From Candidatus Didemnitutus sp. (GTDB lineage: Bacteria; Verrucomicrobiota; Verrucomicrobiia; Opitutales; Opitutaceae): a DNA stretch of 64,000 bases. Below the pieces are notes generated by a model. The model saw nothing but the letters and a program-made list of their open reading frames with translations. It made no database searches and was not told the origin of the DNA. Within the stretch, counting starts at the first letter, position 1; each line of letters starts with the position of its first letter. The position numbers and the translations under genes were made by a program. Below, in pieces: positions 8,846 through 17,996 of this stretch. The DNA is taken from assembly GCA_019634575.1 (NCBI GenBank), contig JAHCAY010000001.1, forward strand, positions 1,364,001 through 1,428,000. Direction: 5' to 3'.

Positions 8846-9592
8846 TCACATCACCATGCCGCCGTCAACGGTAAAAACCTGGCCGGTGATGTAGCCCGCC
8901 TCTTCCGCAGCGAGAAACGCCACCATGTGTGCGATGTCGGCGGCCTCGCCGAGGCGTTTGAGCGGGATGACGCTCATCAGTTTCTCGCCGGCTTCTTCCG
9001 GGAGGCCGGCGGTCATGTCGGTCTTGATGAAACCCGGCGCCACGGCGTTGACCGTGATGTTGCGCGCCGCGAACTCCTTCGCGATCGACTTCGTGAAGCC
9101 GATCATGCCGGCCTTGGCCGCGCAGTAGTTGGCCTGGCCGGGATTGCCCATGAGGCCGACGACCGAGGTGATGTTGATGATGCGGCCCCAGCGCTTCTGG
9201 GTCATCGGACGGCCGACGAGTTTCGTGAAGTGGTAGCAGCTCGTCAGGTTCGTCGCCATGACGTTGTTCCAGTCGTCCTCGCTCATGCGGAACAGCAAGC
9301 CGTCCTTCGTGATGCCGGCGTTGTTGACGAGGATGTCGATGTTGCCGAACTCGGCCAGCAACTGCTCGCACGCCGCCTTCACCGCCGCGCCATCCGCGAC
9401 GTCAACCGCCAGCGCCTTCGCCTTGCCGCCCGCCGCGACGATGCCGGCCGCGACCGCGCCGCAGCTGTCCGCGGACTTGCTCACGCAGATCACCGTGACG
9501 CCGTTCTTGGCGAGGAGTTCAGCGATGGCTTTGCCGATGCCGCGCCCCGCGCCAGTGACGAGGGCCACACGATTGTTGTAGGTCAGGCTCAT
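8846..9592 (-). CDS. fabG: 3-oxoacyl-[ACP] reductase
   Basis: NADPH-dependent reduction of 3-oxoacyl-ACP in fatty-acid elongation. It is a 248-residue short-chain dehydrogenase with the cofactor motif TGAGRGIG (about 13-20), NNAG (about 90-93) and the catalytic S143, Y156 and K160 in the YxxxK motif of NYCAAKAG. The ATG at 9592 gives the standard N-terminus MSLTYNNRVALVTG; the frame stays open upstream to 9736 without similarity. First gene of fabG-acpP-fabF, divergent from the RidA-like gene. The close neighbourhood of acpP supports FabG over another SDR. Confidence 0.95.
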   Translation of the reverse strand: MSLTYNNRVALVTGAGRGIGKAIAELLAKNGVTVICVSKSADSCGAVAAGIVAAGGKAKALAVDVADGAAVKAACEQLLAEFGNIDILVNNAGITKDGLLFRMSEDDWNNVMATNLTSCYHFTKLVGRPMTQKRWGRIINITSVVGLMGNPGQANYCAAKAGMIGFTKSIAKEFAARNITVNAVAPGFIKTDMTAGLPEEAGEKLMSVIPLKRLGEAADIAHMVAFLAAEEAGYITGQVFTVDGGMVM

Positions 9593-9735
9593 GGGAGGCG
9601 GATGGGATGCGGTCGGATTGGCCCGAGCAAGCGAGAAATAGTCGGCCCGTTCCTGGTGACTTATCCGTAATTTGAACCAGGTCAGGAACTGAACCGATCC
9701 AAGGAAAAACGCGCCCATTGGCGCTCTATCAAACA

Positions 9736-10116
9736 ATGAGCCGATTAATCATCACCACCCCCAACGCACCGACGCCCCCACCTACCTACAGCCAAGCGGT
9801 GAAGGCGGCGGGGCTTGTTTTTGTCTCCGGCACGGCACCAAGCGACCCGTCCACAGGGACAATTACCGCCACGACCATCCAGGACCAGACACGCCAGTGC
9901 CTCACCAACATCGCTGCCATACTGACTGCGTCCGGCAGCTCCGTTGAAAAGATCGTCAGTGCGACAGTCATTTTGGCGGACGAAGCGGATTTCGCCGGAA
10001 TGAACGAAGAATGGGTGCGCTGGTTCCCGCAGAACCCGCCGGCCCGTCAAGGTGCCAAGCTGCCCGTGAAAGCCCCCGGACTAAAAATTTCCGTCGCGGT
10101 CATCGCGGAGGCCTAA
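9736..10116 (+). CDS. RidA/YjgF-family protein
   Basis: A 126-residue member of the RidA family, whose characterised members hydrolyse reactive enamine/imine intermediates released by PLP enzymes. The N-terminal TYSQAVKAAGLVFVSG and the C-terminal PPARQGAKLPV (R104 at the place of the carboxylate-binding arginine of RidA) are visible. The residues around R104 depart from the RidA consensus, so it may belong to a non-deaminase YjgF subgroup. The ATG at 9736 is chosen because it precedes the conserved beta-strand; a start six codons upstream is possible. Monocistronic, divergent from fabG. Confidence 0.88.
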   Translation: MSRLIITTPNAPTPPPTYSQAVKAAGLVFVSGTAPSDPSTGTITATTIQDQTRQCLTNIAAILTASGSSVEKIVSATVILADEADFAGMNEEWVRWFPQNPPARQGAKLPVKAPGLKISVAVIAEA

Positions 10117-10153
10117 AAAGCCTCGCGGGGCCGATCAGTCACACTCCCGCCAC

Positions 10154-11323
10154 TCAATAGACATCCCGCATGTAGCGGTGGTCCTTCTTGAGCTGTTTCA
10201 CGAACTCGGTCGCGGCGGCGGCGTCCATGCCGCCGTGTTGCGCGATGATTTCGTGGAGCGCGGCGTCGACGTCCTTGGCCATGCGCTTGGCGTCGCCGCA
10301 GACGTAGAAGTGCGCGCCGGCTTTCAGCCACGCCCACAGCTCGGCGCCGTTCTGGCGCATGCGGTCCTGCACGTAGATTTTTTCCGCTTGGTCGCGCGAA
10401 AAGGCGACGTCGAGGCGCGCGAGTTTGCCCTCCTGTTGCCAGGCGAGCCACTCCTCCTCGTAGAGGAAATCCGTCGCGCGGCGCTGATCGCCGAAGAACA
10501 GCCAGTTGCGGCCGGTCGCGCCGGTCGCAACGCGTTCCTGCATGAACGCGCGGAACGGCGCCACGCCGGTGCCGGGTCCGACCATGATGACGTCCTTCGT
10601 GCCATCCGCGGGCGGCGCGAAATGCGAGAGCGACACGAAAACGGGCACCGCCGTCTCGCCCGCGACGACGCGATCGGCGAGGAAGGTCGAGCACACGCCG
10701 TGGCGCTGGCGGGCGTTGGTCTCATAGCGCACGACGGCGACGGTGAGATGCACCTGCGTCGGGTGAACCTTGCCGCTCGAGGCGATCGAGTAGAGTCGCG
10801 GCATCAGCTTGCGCAGGTGATCGACGAATTCCTGCGGCGTGACGCGCGCGTGCGGGAATTCCGCGAGCAGGTCCACGTATTCGCGCTCGGCGAGATAGGC
10901 GGCGAGCTGCTCCTTCGCCTCGGGTGCGAGCAGGCCGGCGATCTTCTCCTTTTCGGTGTGATCGGGTGTCTTGGCCGCGAGCGTCTCGAGGATTTTCTTT
11001 GTCGGGCCGGCGAGCGCGAGCCGCGAGAAGAGCGCTTCGCGCAGCGTGATCGGCGTCGTGAGCTTGAGCATCGCGGGGCTGACCAGCTCGTCACCCGTCG
11101 CACGCAGGCGCGCAAGGACTTCGTCGACGAGTTCCGGGCGGTTCGTCGCAAACACCCCGAGCGAGTCGCCGGCCTTGTAGGCCAAACCGCTGTCGGCGAG
11201 GTCGATGACGAAGTGCCGCGTGTCCTTGGCGGAGCCGTCGCGATTCAGGCGGCGGTTTTCCGTCAGGTGGGCGGGAAACGGGTTATCTTTGGAGAACGTG
11301 GCGGGAGCTGGCTCCAGATGCAT
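10154..11323 (-). CDS. CysJ-like FAD/NADPH reductase without flavodoxin domain
   Basis: A 389-residue protein matching the C-terminal diflavin-reductase module of the sulfite reductase alpha subunit: a connecting/FAD domain with RLYSIASS (about 176-183) and GVCSTFLAD (about 209-217), then an NADP-binding domain with VGPGTGVAPFRAF (about 248-260). The C-terminal DHRYMRDVY is typical for CysJ and cytochrome P450 reductase relatives. The FMN-binding flavodoxin domain of full CysJ (about 200 residues) is absent, and no sulfite reductase haemoprotein gene is nearby. It could pass electrons to a separate flavodoxin or ferredoxin. Divergent from the pseudouridine synthase gene. Confidence 0.85.
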   Translation of the reverse strand: MHLEPAPATFSKDNPFPAHLTENRRLNRDGSAKDTRHFVIDLADSGLAYKAGDSLGVFATNRPELVDEVLARLRATGDELVSPAMLKLTTPITLREALFSRLALAGPTKKILETLAAKTPDHTEKEKIAGLLAPEAKEQLAAYLAEREYVDLLAEFPHARVTPQEFVDHLRKLMPRLYSIASSGKVHPTQVHLTVAVVRYETNARQRHGVCSTFLADRVVAGETAVPVFVSLSHFAPPADGTKDVIMVGPGTGVAPFRAFMQERVATGATGRNWLFFGDQRRATDFLYEEEWLAWQQEGKLARLDVAFSRDQAEKIYVQDRMRQNGAELWAWLKAGAHFYVCGDAKRMAKDVDAALHEIIAQHGGMDAAAATEFVKQLKKDHRYMRDVY

Positions 11324-11457
11324 GCGTGGAAGGCGTTTTGTGCCGGGCCGCCGAAGCAGGTGGCAAGCCCGTTCATCGTCACTTTGCTACAGGTGACGCA
11401 AAACGCCAACGGGGCTTTCCTGTTGCCCGCCGCCGCGCGCGGCCCAAACGTGCGGAC

Positions 11458-12234
11458 ATGGAACCCGTTCGCATTCAGAAATTCATCGCCGATTCCGGCC
11501 TGTGCTCCCGCCGGGCGGCCGAGGCGTTGATCGCCGCGGGCGAGGTTTACGTGAACGGCGAAAAGGCCGAGCTCGGCCGCAAGGTCGAACCCGGAGTCGA
11601 CAAGGTCACCGTGCGCGGCAAAGCGGTGCGCTCCACCGCGCAGCCAAAAGTCACGCTCGCGATGCACAAGCCCCGCGGCCTCGTCTGCTCGAACAGCGAC
11701 CCGCACGCCGAGGACGGCACGATCTTCGACCTGCTGCCGCGCGAGTGGCGCAAGCTCCGGCTCTTCTGCGCCGGCCGTCTCGACAAGGACAGCGAGGGCC
11801 TGCTCATCCTCACCACCGACGGCGAGCTCGCGAACAAGCTCATGCACCCGTCCAACACGGTCGTGAAGCGCTACCATGTGATCCTCGAGCGCCCCTTCCC
11901 CGCCGGCAAAGTCGGCCAGCTGCTCAAGGGCGTGAAGGTCGAGAACGAGCACCTCCAGGTCGAGCACGCGCTCCTGCTCAACCCGAACCGCGACAAGCTC
12001 TCCACCTCGCTCGACGTCCACCTGCACCACGGCAAGAAGCGCGAGATTCGGCAGCTCTTCCTTGCGTTCGGTTTTCCCGTAAAGCGCCTGCGTCGCTACC
12101 AGATCGGCGCGCTGCGGCTCAAAGGAATCCCGTTGCGCGGGGTGAAACAACTTTCTACGAAGGAAATCTCACTGCTCTTCGCGACGCCCCGCGCGATTCC
12201 CGAACAGCCCGCGTTCACCGACCATGAAGATTAA
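11458..12234 (+). CDS. RsuA/RluB-family pseudouridine synthase
   Basis: Converts specific uridines in rRNA to pseudouridine. The 258-residue protein has an N-terminal S4 RNA-binding domain (about 1-60, RIQKFIADSGLCSRRAAEALI) and a catalytic domain with GRLDKDSEGLLILT, where D109 is the catalytic aspartate. RluB/RluE/RluF or RsuA cannot be separated from the sequence alone. The ATG at 11458 is chosen to start directly before the S4 domain; the longer frame overlaps the divergent reductase promoter. Its last 11 bases overlap the start of the SH3 gene. Confidence 0.92.
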   Translation: MEPVRIQKFIADSGLCSRRAAEALIAAGEVYVNGEKAELGRKVEPGVDKVTVRGKAVRSTAQPKVTLAMHKPRGLVCSNSDPHAEDGTIFDLLPREWRKLRLFCAGRLDKDSEGLLILTTDGELANKLMHPSNTVVKRYHVILERPFPAGKVGQLLKGVKVENEHLQVEHALLLNPNRDKLSTSLDVHLHHGKKREIRQLFLAFGFPVKRLRRYQIGALRLKGIPLRGVKQLSTKEISLLFATPRAIPEQPAFTDHED

Positions 12235-13003
12235 GCTCCCTCTCCTCGCCCTCGCGCTCGCCGCTGCCACGCGCCTCGTCGCCGACACCGTCGCGACCGA
12301 CACCGCCGTCTTCAAGCAAGCCGACGCGAAGTCACCCGTCCTCACCCGCCTCACCGCCGGCGCGACGATCACGGTCGTCGGCGAAGCGCCCGCCGGCTGG
12401 CGCCGCGTCGAAGTCGACGGCACGTTCAACGGCTACTCGCGCGGCCGAGAAATCACGAAGGCCCTCAGCGTCCGCGAAGGCGCCAACATCTACAGCGAGC
12501 CGAAGGTCACGTCCGCCGTCCTCACTGTCTCGCAAAAGGGCGACCAATCCGAAGTCGTCGGCCTCGCCACCGGCGATTGGCTCCAAGTGCGCGTCCAGAA
12601 AAAGCTCCAGGGCTTCATCGCCGTCGGCGCCACCGCGAATCGCCCGTCCGTCACGCCGCTCACGGCCGCTCCGGCGCCGGCGACATCTTCCGCGCCCGCC
12701 GCCGCCAGCACCGAGCCCGGCCGCCCAGTCCCGGTTTCCGCCAACAGCGCCGATACGCCGCGCCTGTTCACCGGCACGTTCGTCGCCGCGCGCGCCACGC
12801 TCTTCGGCTCGACGCCCGTCTACGATTACCAGCTCACCGACACCAACGGTCGCCGCTTCGCCTACGTCGACATGAAGCGCCTCGTCCTCACCGAGAAGAT
12901 CGAGAGCTACCTCGACCTGCAGGTCGTCATCACCGGCACGGTGCGAAACACCGTCGACGGCAAGGACCTCGTGGTCGCCGCCGAATCGATCCAGCGCAAA
13001 TAA
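12224..13003 (+). CDS. Exported protein with SH3-like domains
   Basis: A 259-residue protein with a signal peptide (MKIKLPLLALALAAATRLVADT). Two short SH3-like repeats follow, at about 21-80 (VFKQADAKSPVLTRLTAGATI) and about 80-140 (REGANIYSEPKVTSAVLTVS, then GDWLQVRVQKKLQGFI), then a Pro/Ala-rich linker at about 145-175 and a C-terminal beta-rich domain at about 180-259. Bacterial SH3 repeats often bind cell wall. It overlaps the pseudouridine synthase gene by 11 bases and is followed by a terminator. Function unknown. Confidence 0.75.
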   Translation: MKIKLPLLALALAAATRLVADTVATDTAVFKQADAKSPVLTRLTAGATITVVGEAPAGWRRVEVDGTFNGYSRGREITKALSVREGANIYSEPKVTSAVLTVSQKGDQSEVVGLATGDWLQVRVQKKLQGFIAVGATANRPSVTPLTAAPAPATSSAPAAASTEPGRPVPVSANSADTPRLFTGTFVAARATLFGSTPVYDYQLTDTNGRRFAYVDMKRLVLTEKIESYLDLQVVITGTVRNTVDGKDLVVAAESIQRK

Positions 13004-13020
13004 GACACTCGCGAAACTTT

Positions 13021-13050
13021 AGCCGGCGCTCGCGCCGGCTTTTCTTTTTC
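13021..13050 (+). terminator. Terminator directly before folD
   Basis: An 8-bp stem AGCCGGCG/CGCCGGCT (13021-13028 and 13033-13040) with a 4-nt loop is followed by TTTCTTTTTC. It ends the SH3 gene transcript, yet the tract stops only five bases before the folD ATG. Confidence 0.85.
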
Positions 13051-13055
13051 TCCCC

Positions 13056-13931
13056 ATGGAAATCATCGACGGCAACCAGGTCGCGGCCGAGATCGTCGCG
13101 GAACTCAAAGCGGAAGTCGCCGGCTACTCCGGCCGCAAGCCCTGCATCGCCCTCGTGCGCGTCGGCGACGACCCGGCGTCGGTTTCCTACGTGAAGAAAA
13201 AGGAGAAGACCGCCGCCGAGATCGGCATCGAGAGCCGCCTGATCTTCCCGCCCGTCACGATCACGCAGGACGAACTCTGCGCGCTCATCGACACGCTCAA
13301 CGCCGACGCCACCGTGGACGGCATCCTCGTCCAGTCGCCGCTGCCGAAAGGCATCAACGAGGTCGCCGTGTTCCGCCGCATCGCCGCCGAGAAGGACGTC
13401 GACGGCTTCCATACGCTCAACCTCGGCAAACTCGCGCAGGAGGACGAGACGGGCTTCGTCGCCTGCACGCCTGCCGGCATCATGGAGCTGCTCCAGCGCG
13501 CGAAAGTCTCACTCGCCGGCAAACACGTCGTCGTGCTCGGCCGCTCGCTCATCGTCGGCAAACCCGCCGCGCTCCTCGCCGTGCAGCGCAAGGCTTGGGC
13601 CAACGCCACCGTGACGATCTGCCACTCGCAGACGAAAGACCTGCCCGCCATCACGCGCCAGGCCGACGTGCTCATCGCCGCGATCGGCAAGGCCGAGTTC
13701 GTCACCGCCGACATGGTGAAGCCAGGCGTCGTCGTGATCGACGTCGGCGTGAACCGCGTGCCCGACGCCACCAAGAAAACCGGCTACCGCCTCACCGGCG
13801 ACGTGCATTTCCCAACCGTTTCCCCGCTGTGCGCGAAGATCACGCCGGTCCCCGGCGGCGTCGGCCCGATGACCGTCGCCATGCTGATGAAGAACACGGT
13901 CAAGGCCTACCGCCAGAACCGCACGGCCTGA
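13056..13931 (+). CDS. folD: Bifunctional methylene-THF dehydrogenase / methenyl-THF cyclohydrolase
   Basis: Interconverts 5,10-methylene-, methenyl- and 10-formyl-tetrahydrofolate for purine and formyl-methionine synthesis; cytosolic. The 291-residue protein has the family signatures SYVKKKEK (about 44-51, with Y45 and K49 as the catalytic pair by comparison with E. coli Y50 and K54), QSPLPKGIN and [11 protein letters not shown]-terminal [18 protein letters not shown] completes the fold. Its start follows a terminator by five bases, so it has almost no untranslated leader of its own unless transcription reads through from upstream. Confidence 0.97.
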   Translation: MEIIDGNQVAAEIVAELKAEVAGYSGRKPCIALVRVGDDPASVSYVKKKEKTAAEIGIESRLIFPPVTITQDELCALIDTLNADATVDGILVQSPLPKGINEVAVFRRIAAEKDVDGFHTLNLGKLAQEDETGFVACTPAGIMELLQRAKVSLAGKHVVVLGRSLIVGKPAALLAVQRKAWANATVTICHSQTKDLPAITRQADVLIAAIGKAEFVTADMVKPGVVVIDVGVNRVPDATKKTGYRLTGDVHFPTVSPLCAKITPVPGGVGPMTVAMLMKNTVKAYRQNRTA

Positions 13932-13943
13932 AATAGCGGGCGC

Positions 13944-13988
13944 TTCCAGCTCCCGGCTTTAGGGACGCGCGCGCGACGGGAGCTGGAA
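13944..13988. repeat. 12-bp inverted repeat after folD
   Basis: TTCCAGCTCCCG at 13944-13955 and its reverse complement at 13977-13988 enclose a 21-nt loop, with partial outer pairing of GCGGG and TCCCGC. No U-tract follows on the plus strand, so it may be a stabilising hairpin for folD mRNA or an interspersed repeat. Confidence 0.6.
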
Positions 13989-14244
13989 ATCTCCCGCCAC
14001 TTTCATCGAACACCGCCTGCGAACCCGCGCGCCCAACCGCAGCGGCGCACTGCGTTAGCTAATTCTCGGTGGGAATTCGCTCGTAGCGGACTCGACCAAC
14101 CTTGCCGTCGTTCGCCCGCGCGTCCGCGACCGCCTCACGGGAATCCGTCCCGCGGCATCACGTGCGTTTTCCCTGATGGTGTTCGCCATCGCCGATTTTA
14201 GGACACTCTTCCCCCAACCGTTCTTGGAGCGGCGAGCGCGCCTG

Positions 14245-14260
14245 TTGGCACGCTTTCCTC
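14245..14260 (+). promoter_or_regulatory. Partial sigma-54 promoter upstream of hoxE (weak)
   Basis: TTGGCACG at 14245-14252 is a perfect match to the -24 element, but the -12 element at the right spacing reads CCTC instead of TTGC. Hydrogenase operons are sigma-54 dependent in several bacteria. With the -12 box degraded, this stays a low-confidence candidate about 195 bp upstream of hoxE. Confidence 0.25.
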
Positions 14261-14455
14261 ATAGGAGGAACCTTCGCGCCGGAAGAAATTTGCGCCAATA
14301 TCTGCGCACCAATCCACGCCGGCCCTTGCGCAATGCGCGCTCAGTCCGGGCCCCGCATTCCGGCTACCCTTTTCGCGCCAAATCAACCGGCCGGTCCTAG
14401 CCCAAACGGACCGCTGGAGGCGGTGCGGGAAGGTCCGGATTGGCCGCCCCCGCCT

Positions 14456-15004
14456 ATGCTACTCACGGAAGCCCACCGTAAACTCGAGCGCAAGAAAGCC
14501 GCCGCCACCCCTCACCCGAGCGGCGACAAGCGCCTCGTCATCCTCGACACCTTCATGAAGCGCCAGCAGTTCCGCGGCGCCGCTCTCATCGAGGTCCTGC
14601 ACAAGGCCCAGGAACTCTTCGGGTTCCTCGACGACGGCCTGCTGCTCTACATCGCGAAGTCGCTGAAGCTCCCGCCGAGCCGCGTCTATGGCGTCGCGAC
14701 GTTCTACCATTTCTTCTCCCTGAAACCCCAGGGCGAACACAACTGCGTCGTCTGCCTCGGCACCGCCTGCTACGTGAAAGGCGCCGACAAAATCATGGCC
14801 GCCCTCGAAAAGCGGACCGGCATCAAGAGCGGCGAGACCACGCCCGACAACAAGCTCTCGCTCGTCACCGCGCGCTGCATCGGCGCCTGCGGCATCGCGC
14901 CCGCTGTCGTCTACGACGGCACCGTCTCCGCGAAACAAACCCCCGACTCCGCGCTCGCCGCCGTCGAAAAACTCCTCGCCGCCCCATGCAACTCGAAGAC
15001 CTGA
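14456..15004 (+). CDS. hoxE: Bidirectional [NiFe] hydrogenase diaphorase subunit HoxE
   Basis: Part of the NAD(P)H-linked diaphorase module, homologous to NuoE of complex I. The 182-residue protein carries a thioredoxin-like [2Fe-2S] domain with ligands C100, C105, C141 and C145 in VVCLGTACYVKGA and ARCIGACGIAP. Starting at the ATG at 14456 gives the usual length; the frame continues upstream with proline-rich non-homologous sequence. It overlaps hoxF by 19 bases and opens the hoxEFUYHW operon. Presence of HoxE marks a five-subunit HoxEFUYH enzyme rather than a four-subunit HoxFUYH enzyme. Confidence 0.93.
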   Translation: MLLTEAHRKLERKKAAATPHPSGDKRLVILDTFMKRQQFRGAALIEVLHKAQELFGFLDDGLLLYIAKSLKLPPSRVYGVATFYHFFSLKPQGEHNCVVCLGTACYVKGADKIMAALEKRTGIKSGETTPDNKLSLVTARCIGACGIAPAVVYDGTVSAKQTPDSALAAVEKLLAAPCNSKT

Positions 15005-16620
15005 ACGCCCTCGCCGAAAAGGAGCACGCGACGCACAAGAAAACCTGCCTGCGCACCTGCATGTCCGCCGGCTGCCTCTCGTCGCAATCCGACAAGCTCA
15101 AGAAGAACCTCGACGCCGCCGTCACCGCCGCCGGCCTCACCGCAGACGTCGAAGTCCGCCGCGTCGGCTGCATGGGCTTCTGCGGCCAGGGCCCGCTCGT
15201 CGGCGTCGACCATCCCGACGGCCACAGCAAACTCTACGAACACCTCACGCCCGACGACGCCACCAAGCTCGTCGGCGAACTCCAGGGCAAACCGTCCGGC
15301 CTGCCCTTCGGCGACGAGAAGCACCCGTTCTTCGCCCGCCAGATGCGCATCGTCCGCGCGAACGGCGGCGTCATCGACCCCGAGCGCATCGAAGCCTACA
15401 TCGCCGCCGGCGGTTACCGCGCGCTGCTGCAGGTTCTCACCGAAAACACGCCCGCGGGCGTCGTCGAAGCGGTCACGAAGAGCGGCCTGCGCGGCCGCGG
15501 CGGCGCGGGTTATCCGACCGGCTTGAAATGGGCCACCGTTGCGCGCGCCGCCGGCCCGAAGAAATACGTCGTTTGCAACGGCGACGAGGGCGATCCGGGC
15601 GCGTTCATGGACCGCTCGATTCTCGAGAGCGACCCGCACCTCGTCCTCGAAGGCATGGCGATCGCCGCCTACGCGACCGGCGCCGATCAGGGCTTCCTCT
15701 ACGTCCGCGCCGAATATCCGCTCGCGATCAGCCGCCTCAACCTCGCCATCAAGCAGGCCAAGGCCATCGGCATCCTCGGCGCGAACATCTTCGAGACGCC
15801 GTTCTCGTTCAACGTCGAGGTCCGCATCGGCGCCGGCGCCTTCGTCTGCGGTGAAGAGACCGCGCTCATGGCTTCCATCGAAGGCAAGCGCGGCCAGCCG
15901 CGCCCGCGCCCGCCCTTCCCCGCCGAATCCGGCCTCTGGGGCAAGCCGACGCTGCTGAACAACGTCGAGACCTTCGCCAACATCGTGCCGATCATCCAGC
16001 GCGGCGCCGAGTGGTATGCCTCCATCGGCACCGAGAAGAGCAAAGGCACAAAGGTCTTCGCGCTCACCGGCAAGGTGAAGAACAACGGCCTCATCGAAGT
16101 CCCGATGGGCATCACGCTCCGCGAGATCGTCGAAGATCTCGGCGGCGGCGCACCCGACGGCCACGAGATCAAAGCCGTGCAAACCGGCGGCCCGTCCGGC
16201 GGCTGCATTCCGCAACAACACCTCGACACGCCCGTCGACTACGACTCGCTCGGCCAGCTCGGCTCGATCATGGGCTCCGGCGGCATGGTCGTGATGGACG
16301 ACACCACGAACATGGTCGAGATCGCGCGCTTCTACATGGAATTCTGCCGCGACGAATCCTGCGGCAAATGCATCCCCTGCCGCGCCGGCACGGTGCAGAT
16401 GCACCAGATCCTGAACAAAATCATCGAGCGCCGCGCCACCGCCGAAGACCTCAAGCAACTCGAGGAACTCTGCGACATGGTTCGCCAGACCAGCCTCTGC
16501 GGCCTCGGCCAGACCGCGCCGAACCCCGTCCTGAGCACGTTGCGGTTCTTCCGCCACGAATACGAGGAGCTCCTCCAACCCGCGTCCGCGCCGCACGCGC
16601 CCAACTCGAACCACTCCTGA
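14986..16620 (+). CDS. hoxF: Hydrogenase diaphorase subunit HoxF (FMN, NAD-binding)
   Basis: Transfers electrons between NAD(H) and the iron-sulfur chain of the Hox hydrogenase; homologous to NuoF. The 544-residue protein begins with a thioredoxin-like 2Fe-2S domain (C21, C25, C62, C66), followed by the NADH/FMN module with GRGGAGYPTGLKW and CNGDEGDPGAFMDR, and the ligands of a [4Fe-4S] cluster in ESCGKCIPCRAGT with a distal cysteine in TSLCGLG. Its start lies inside the 3' end of hoxE. The N-terminal 2Fe-2S domain distinguishes HoxF from most NuoF proteins. Confidence 0.95.
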   Translation: MQLEDLNALAEKEHATHKKTCLRTCMSAGCLSSQSDKLKKNLDAAVTAAGLTADVEVRRVGCMGFCGQGPLVGVDHPDGHSKLYEHLTPDDATKLVGELQGKPSGLPFGDEKHPFFARQMRIVRANGGVIDPERIEAYIAAGGYRALLQVLTENTPAGVVEAVTKSGLRGRGGAGYPTGLKWATVARAAGPKKYVVCNGDEGDPGAFMDRSILESDPHLVLEGMAIAAYATGADQGFLYVRAEYPLAISRLNLAIKQAKAIGILGANIFETPFSFNVEVRIGAGAFVCGEETALMASIEGKRGQPRPRPPFPAESGLWGKPTLLNNVETFANIVPIIQRGAEWYASIGTEKSKGTKVFALTGKVKNNGLIEVPMGITLREIVEDLGGGAPDGHEIKAVQTGGPSGGCIPQQHLDTPVDYDSLGQLGSIMGSGGMVVMDDTTNMVEIARFYMEFCRDESCGKCIPCRAGTVQMHQILNKIIERRATAEDLKQLEELCDMVRQTSLCGLGQTAPNPVLSTLRFFRHEYEELLQPASAPHAPNSNHS

Positions 16621-16632
16621 CCTCGCCCCGCC

Positions 16633-17349
16633 ATGGCTGTTAAAACCCTCACCATCGACGGACGCCCCGTCTCCGCGCCGGAGGACGCGACCATCCTCCA
16701 GGCCTGCACCGAGGCCGGCATCAAGCTGCCGACGCTCTGCCACCTCGACGGCGTCTACGACGTCGGCGCCTGCCGCCTCTGCCTCGTCGAGGTCACCGGC
16801 AACAACAAGCTCCTGCCCGCTTGCACGACTCGCGTGCGCGAAGGCATGGACATCCATACCGACACGCCGAAGCTGCGCCATTACCGCAAGCTCACGCTCG
16901 AGCTGCTCTTCGCCGAGCGCAACCACACCTGCGCCGTCTGCGTGTCCAACGGTCACTGCGAGCTCCAGTCGCTCGCCGCCGATTGCGGCATGGACCACGT
17001 GCGCTACGACTACCAATCGCCGCGCTGGCCTGTCGATCAGTCGCACGCGCTTTACGGCATGGACCACAACCGCTGCATCCTCTGCACGCGTTGCGTCCGC
17101 GTCTGCTGGCACATCGAAGGCGCCGGCACCAAGAACGTCGCCGGCCGCGGCGCCGCGTGCGAGATCATCACCGACCTCAAGCAGCCGTGGGCCGACGCCG
17201 ACACCTGCACCTCGTGCGGCAAGTGCGTCATGAGCTGCCCGACCGGCGCACTCTTCTATCGCGGCGCCTCCGCCGGCGAGATGGTCCGCGACCGCTCGCG
17301 CCTCGAATTCATCGTCACCGCCCGGGAGAAACAACAATGGAACGCCTGA
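16633..17349 (+). CDS. hoxU: Hydrogenase diaphorase subunit HoxU
   Basis: Carries electrons from HoxF to the hydrogenase dimer; homologous to the N-terminal part of NuoG. In 238 residues it shows a plant-type [2Fe-2S] site (C36, C47, C50, C64), a His-containing [4Fe-4S] site (H98, C100, C103, C109) and two ferredoxin-type [4Fe-4S] clusters (C148/C151/C154 and C192/C195/C198, each with a fourth Cys). The last 13 bases overlap hoxY, so the two are coupled. Confidence 0.95.
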   Translation: MAVKTLTIDGRPVSAPEDATILQACTEAGIKLPTLCHLDGVYDVGACRLCLVEVTGNNKLLPACTTRVREGMDIHTDTPKLRHYRKLTLELLFAERNHTCAVCVSNGHCELQSLAADCGMDHVRYDYQSPRWPVDQSHALYGMDHNRCILCTRCVRVCWHIEGAGTKNVAGRGAACEIITDLKQPWADADTCTSCGKCVMSCPTGALFYRGASAGEMVRDRSRLEFIVTAREKQQWNA

Positions 17350-17882
17350 GATTTGCCTCCGTCTGGCTCGGCGGTTGCGCCGGCTGCCACATGTCCTTCC
17401 TCGACCTCGACGAGTTCCTCCTGGAACTCGCCGGCCGCGTCGAGGTGGTCTACAGCCCGATCGCCGACCTCAAAACCTATCCCGAGAACGTCGACCTCTG
17501 CCTCGTCGAGGGCGCGATCTGCAACGTCGACCACGTCGAGCTCGCGCACCAGATCCGCGCGCGCACGAAGATCGTGGTCTCGTTCGGCGACTGCGCCGTC
17601 ACGGCCAACGTCCCCGCGATGCGCAACGTCCTCGGCGCGAAAAACGCCGACAACGTCCTCCAGCGCGCCTACGTCGAGGCCGCCGAGGCGAACCCCGTGA
17701 AACCCGCGCTCGACGGAGTCCTCCCGCCGCTGCTGCCCAAGGTCGTGCCGTTGCACCAACTCATCAAGGTCGACCATTGCCTGCCCGGCTGCCCGCCGCC
17801 GGCCGATCGCATCAAGGCCTTGCTCCTCCACCTCCTCGACGCCGCGCCCGCGCTCAGCGGTTCCCAACTCAAATTCGGCTGA
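17337..17882 (+). CDS. hoxY: [NiFe] hydrogenase small subunit HoxY
   Basis: Holds the proximal [4Fe-4S] cluster next to the NiFe site. The 181-residue protein has the cluster cysteines C14, C17, C86 and C148 ([35 protein letters not shown]). It is short and lacks a Tat signal, as expected for cytosolic NAD-linked enzymes. The ATG at 17337 is preceded by GGGAG at a spacing of about nine bases, one of the few clear Shine-Dalgarno sequences in this window, and it starts inside hoxU. Confidence 0.95.
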   Translation: MERLRFASVWLGGCAGCHMSFLDLDEFLLELAGRVEVVYSPIADLKTYPENVDLCLVEGAICNVDHVELAHQIRARTKIVVSFGDCAVTANVPAMRNVLGAKNADNVLQRAYVEAAEANPVKPALDGVLPPLLPKVVPLHQLIKVDHCLPGCPPPADRIKALLLHLLDAAPALSGSQLKFG

Positions 17883-17996
17883 GCGCCCCGCCGCCCTCAT
17901 GACTCACCCTCACAATTGTCCGCAATGGTGGCCCGCGACCTCCGGGCGCGGGTCTTTCCCCGCCCTCGGAGAGGCCGGGCTACCTCACGCTTCCCC

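Larger units (their letters stand above)
13932..14455 (+). other. 524-bp non-coding region before the hox operon
   Basis: I find no convincing gene here: the short open frames lack start signals and family features. It holds an inverted repeat just after folD (13944-13988), a TTGGCACG at 14245-14252 that matches the -24 box of a sigma-54 promoter, and an isolated AGGAGG at 14263-14268 with no start codon at a usable distance. It is the likely control region of the hydrogenase operon. Confidence 0.6.

Noticed and set aside
14176..14400. 74-codon frame in the hox leader
   Set aside because: Arg/Pro-rich, no start signal and no family resemblance; more likely non-coding control DNA.
14911..17337. 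800-codon open frame antisense to hoxE-hoxU
   Set aside because: Same GC-bias artefact; the plus-strand genes have all their iron-sulfur ligands intact.
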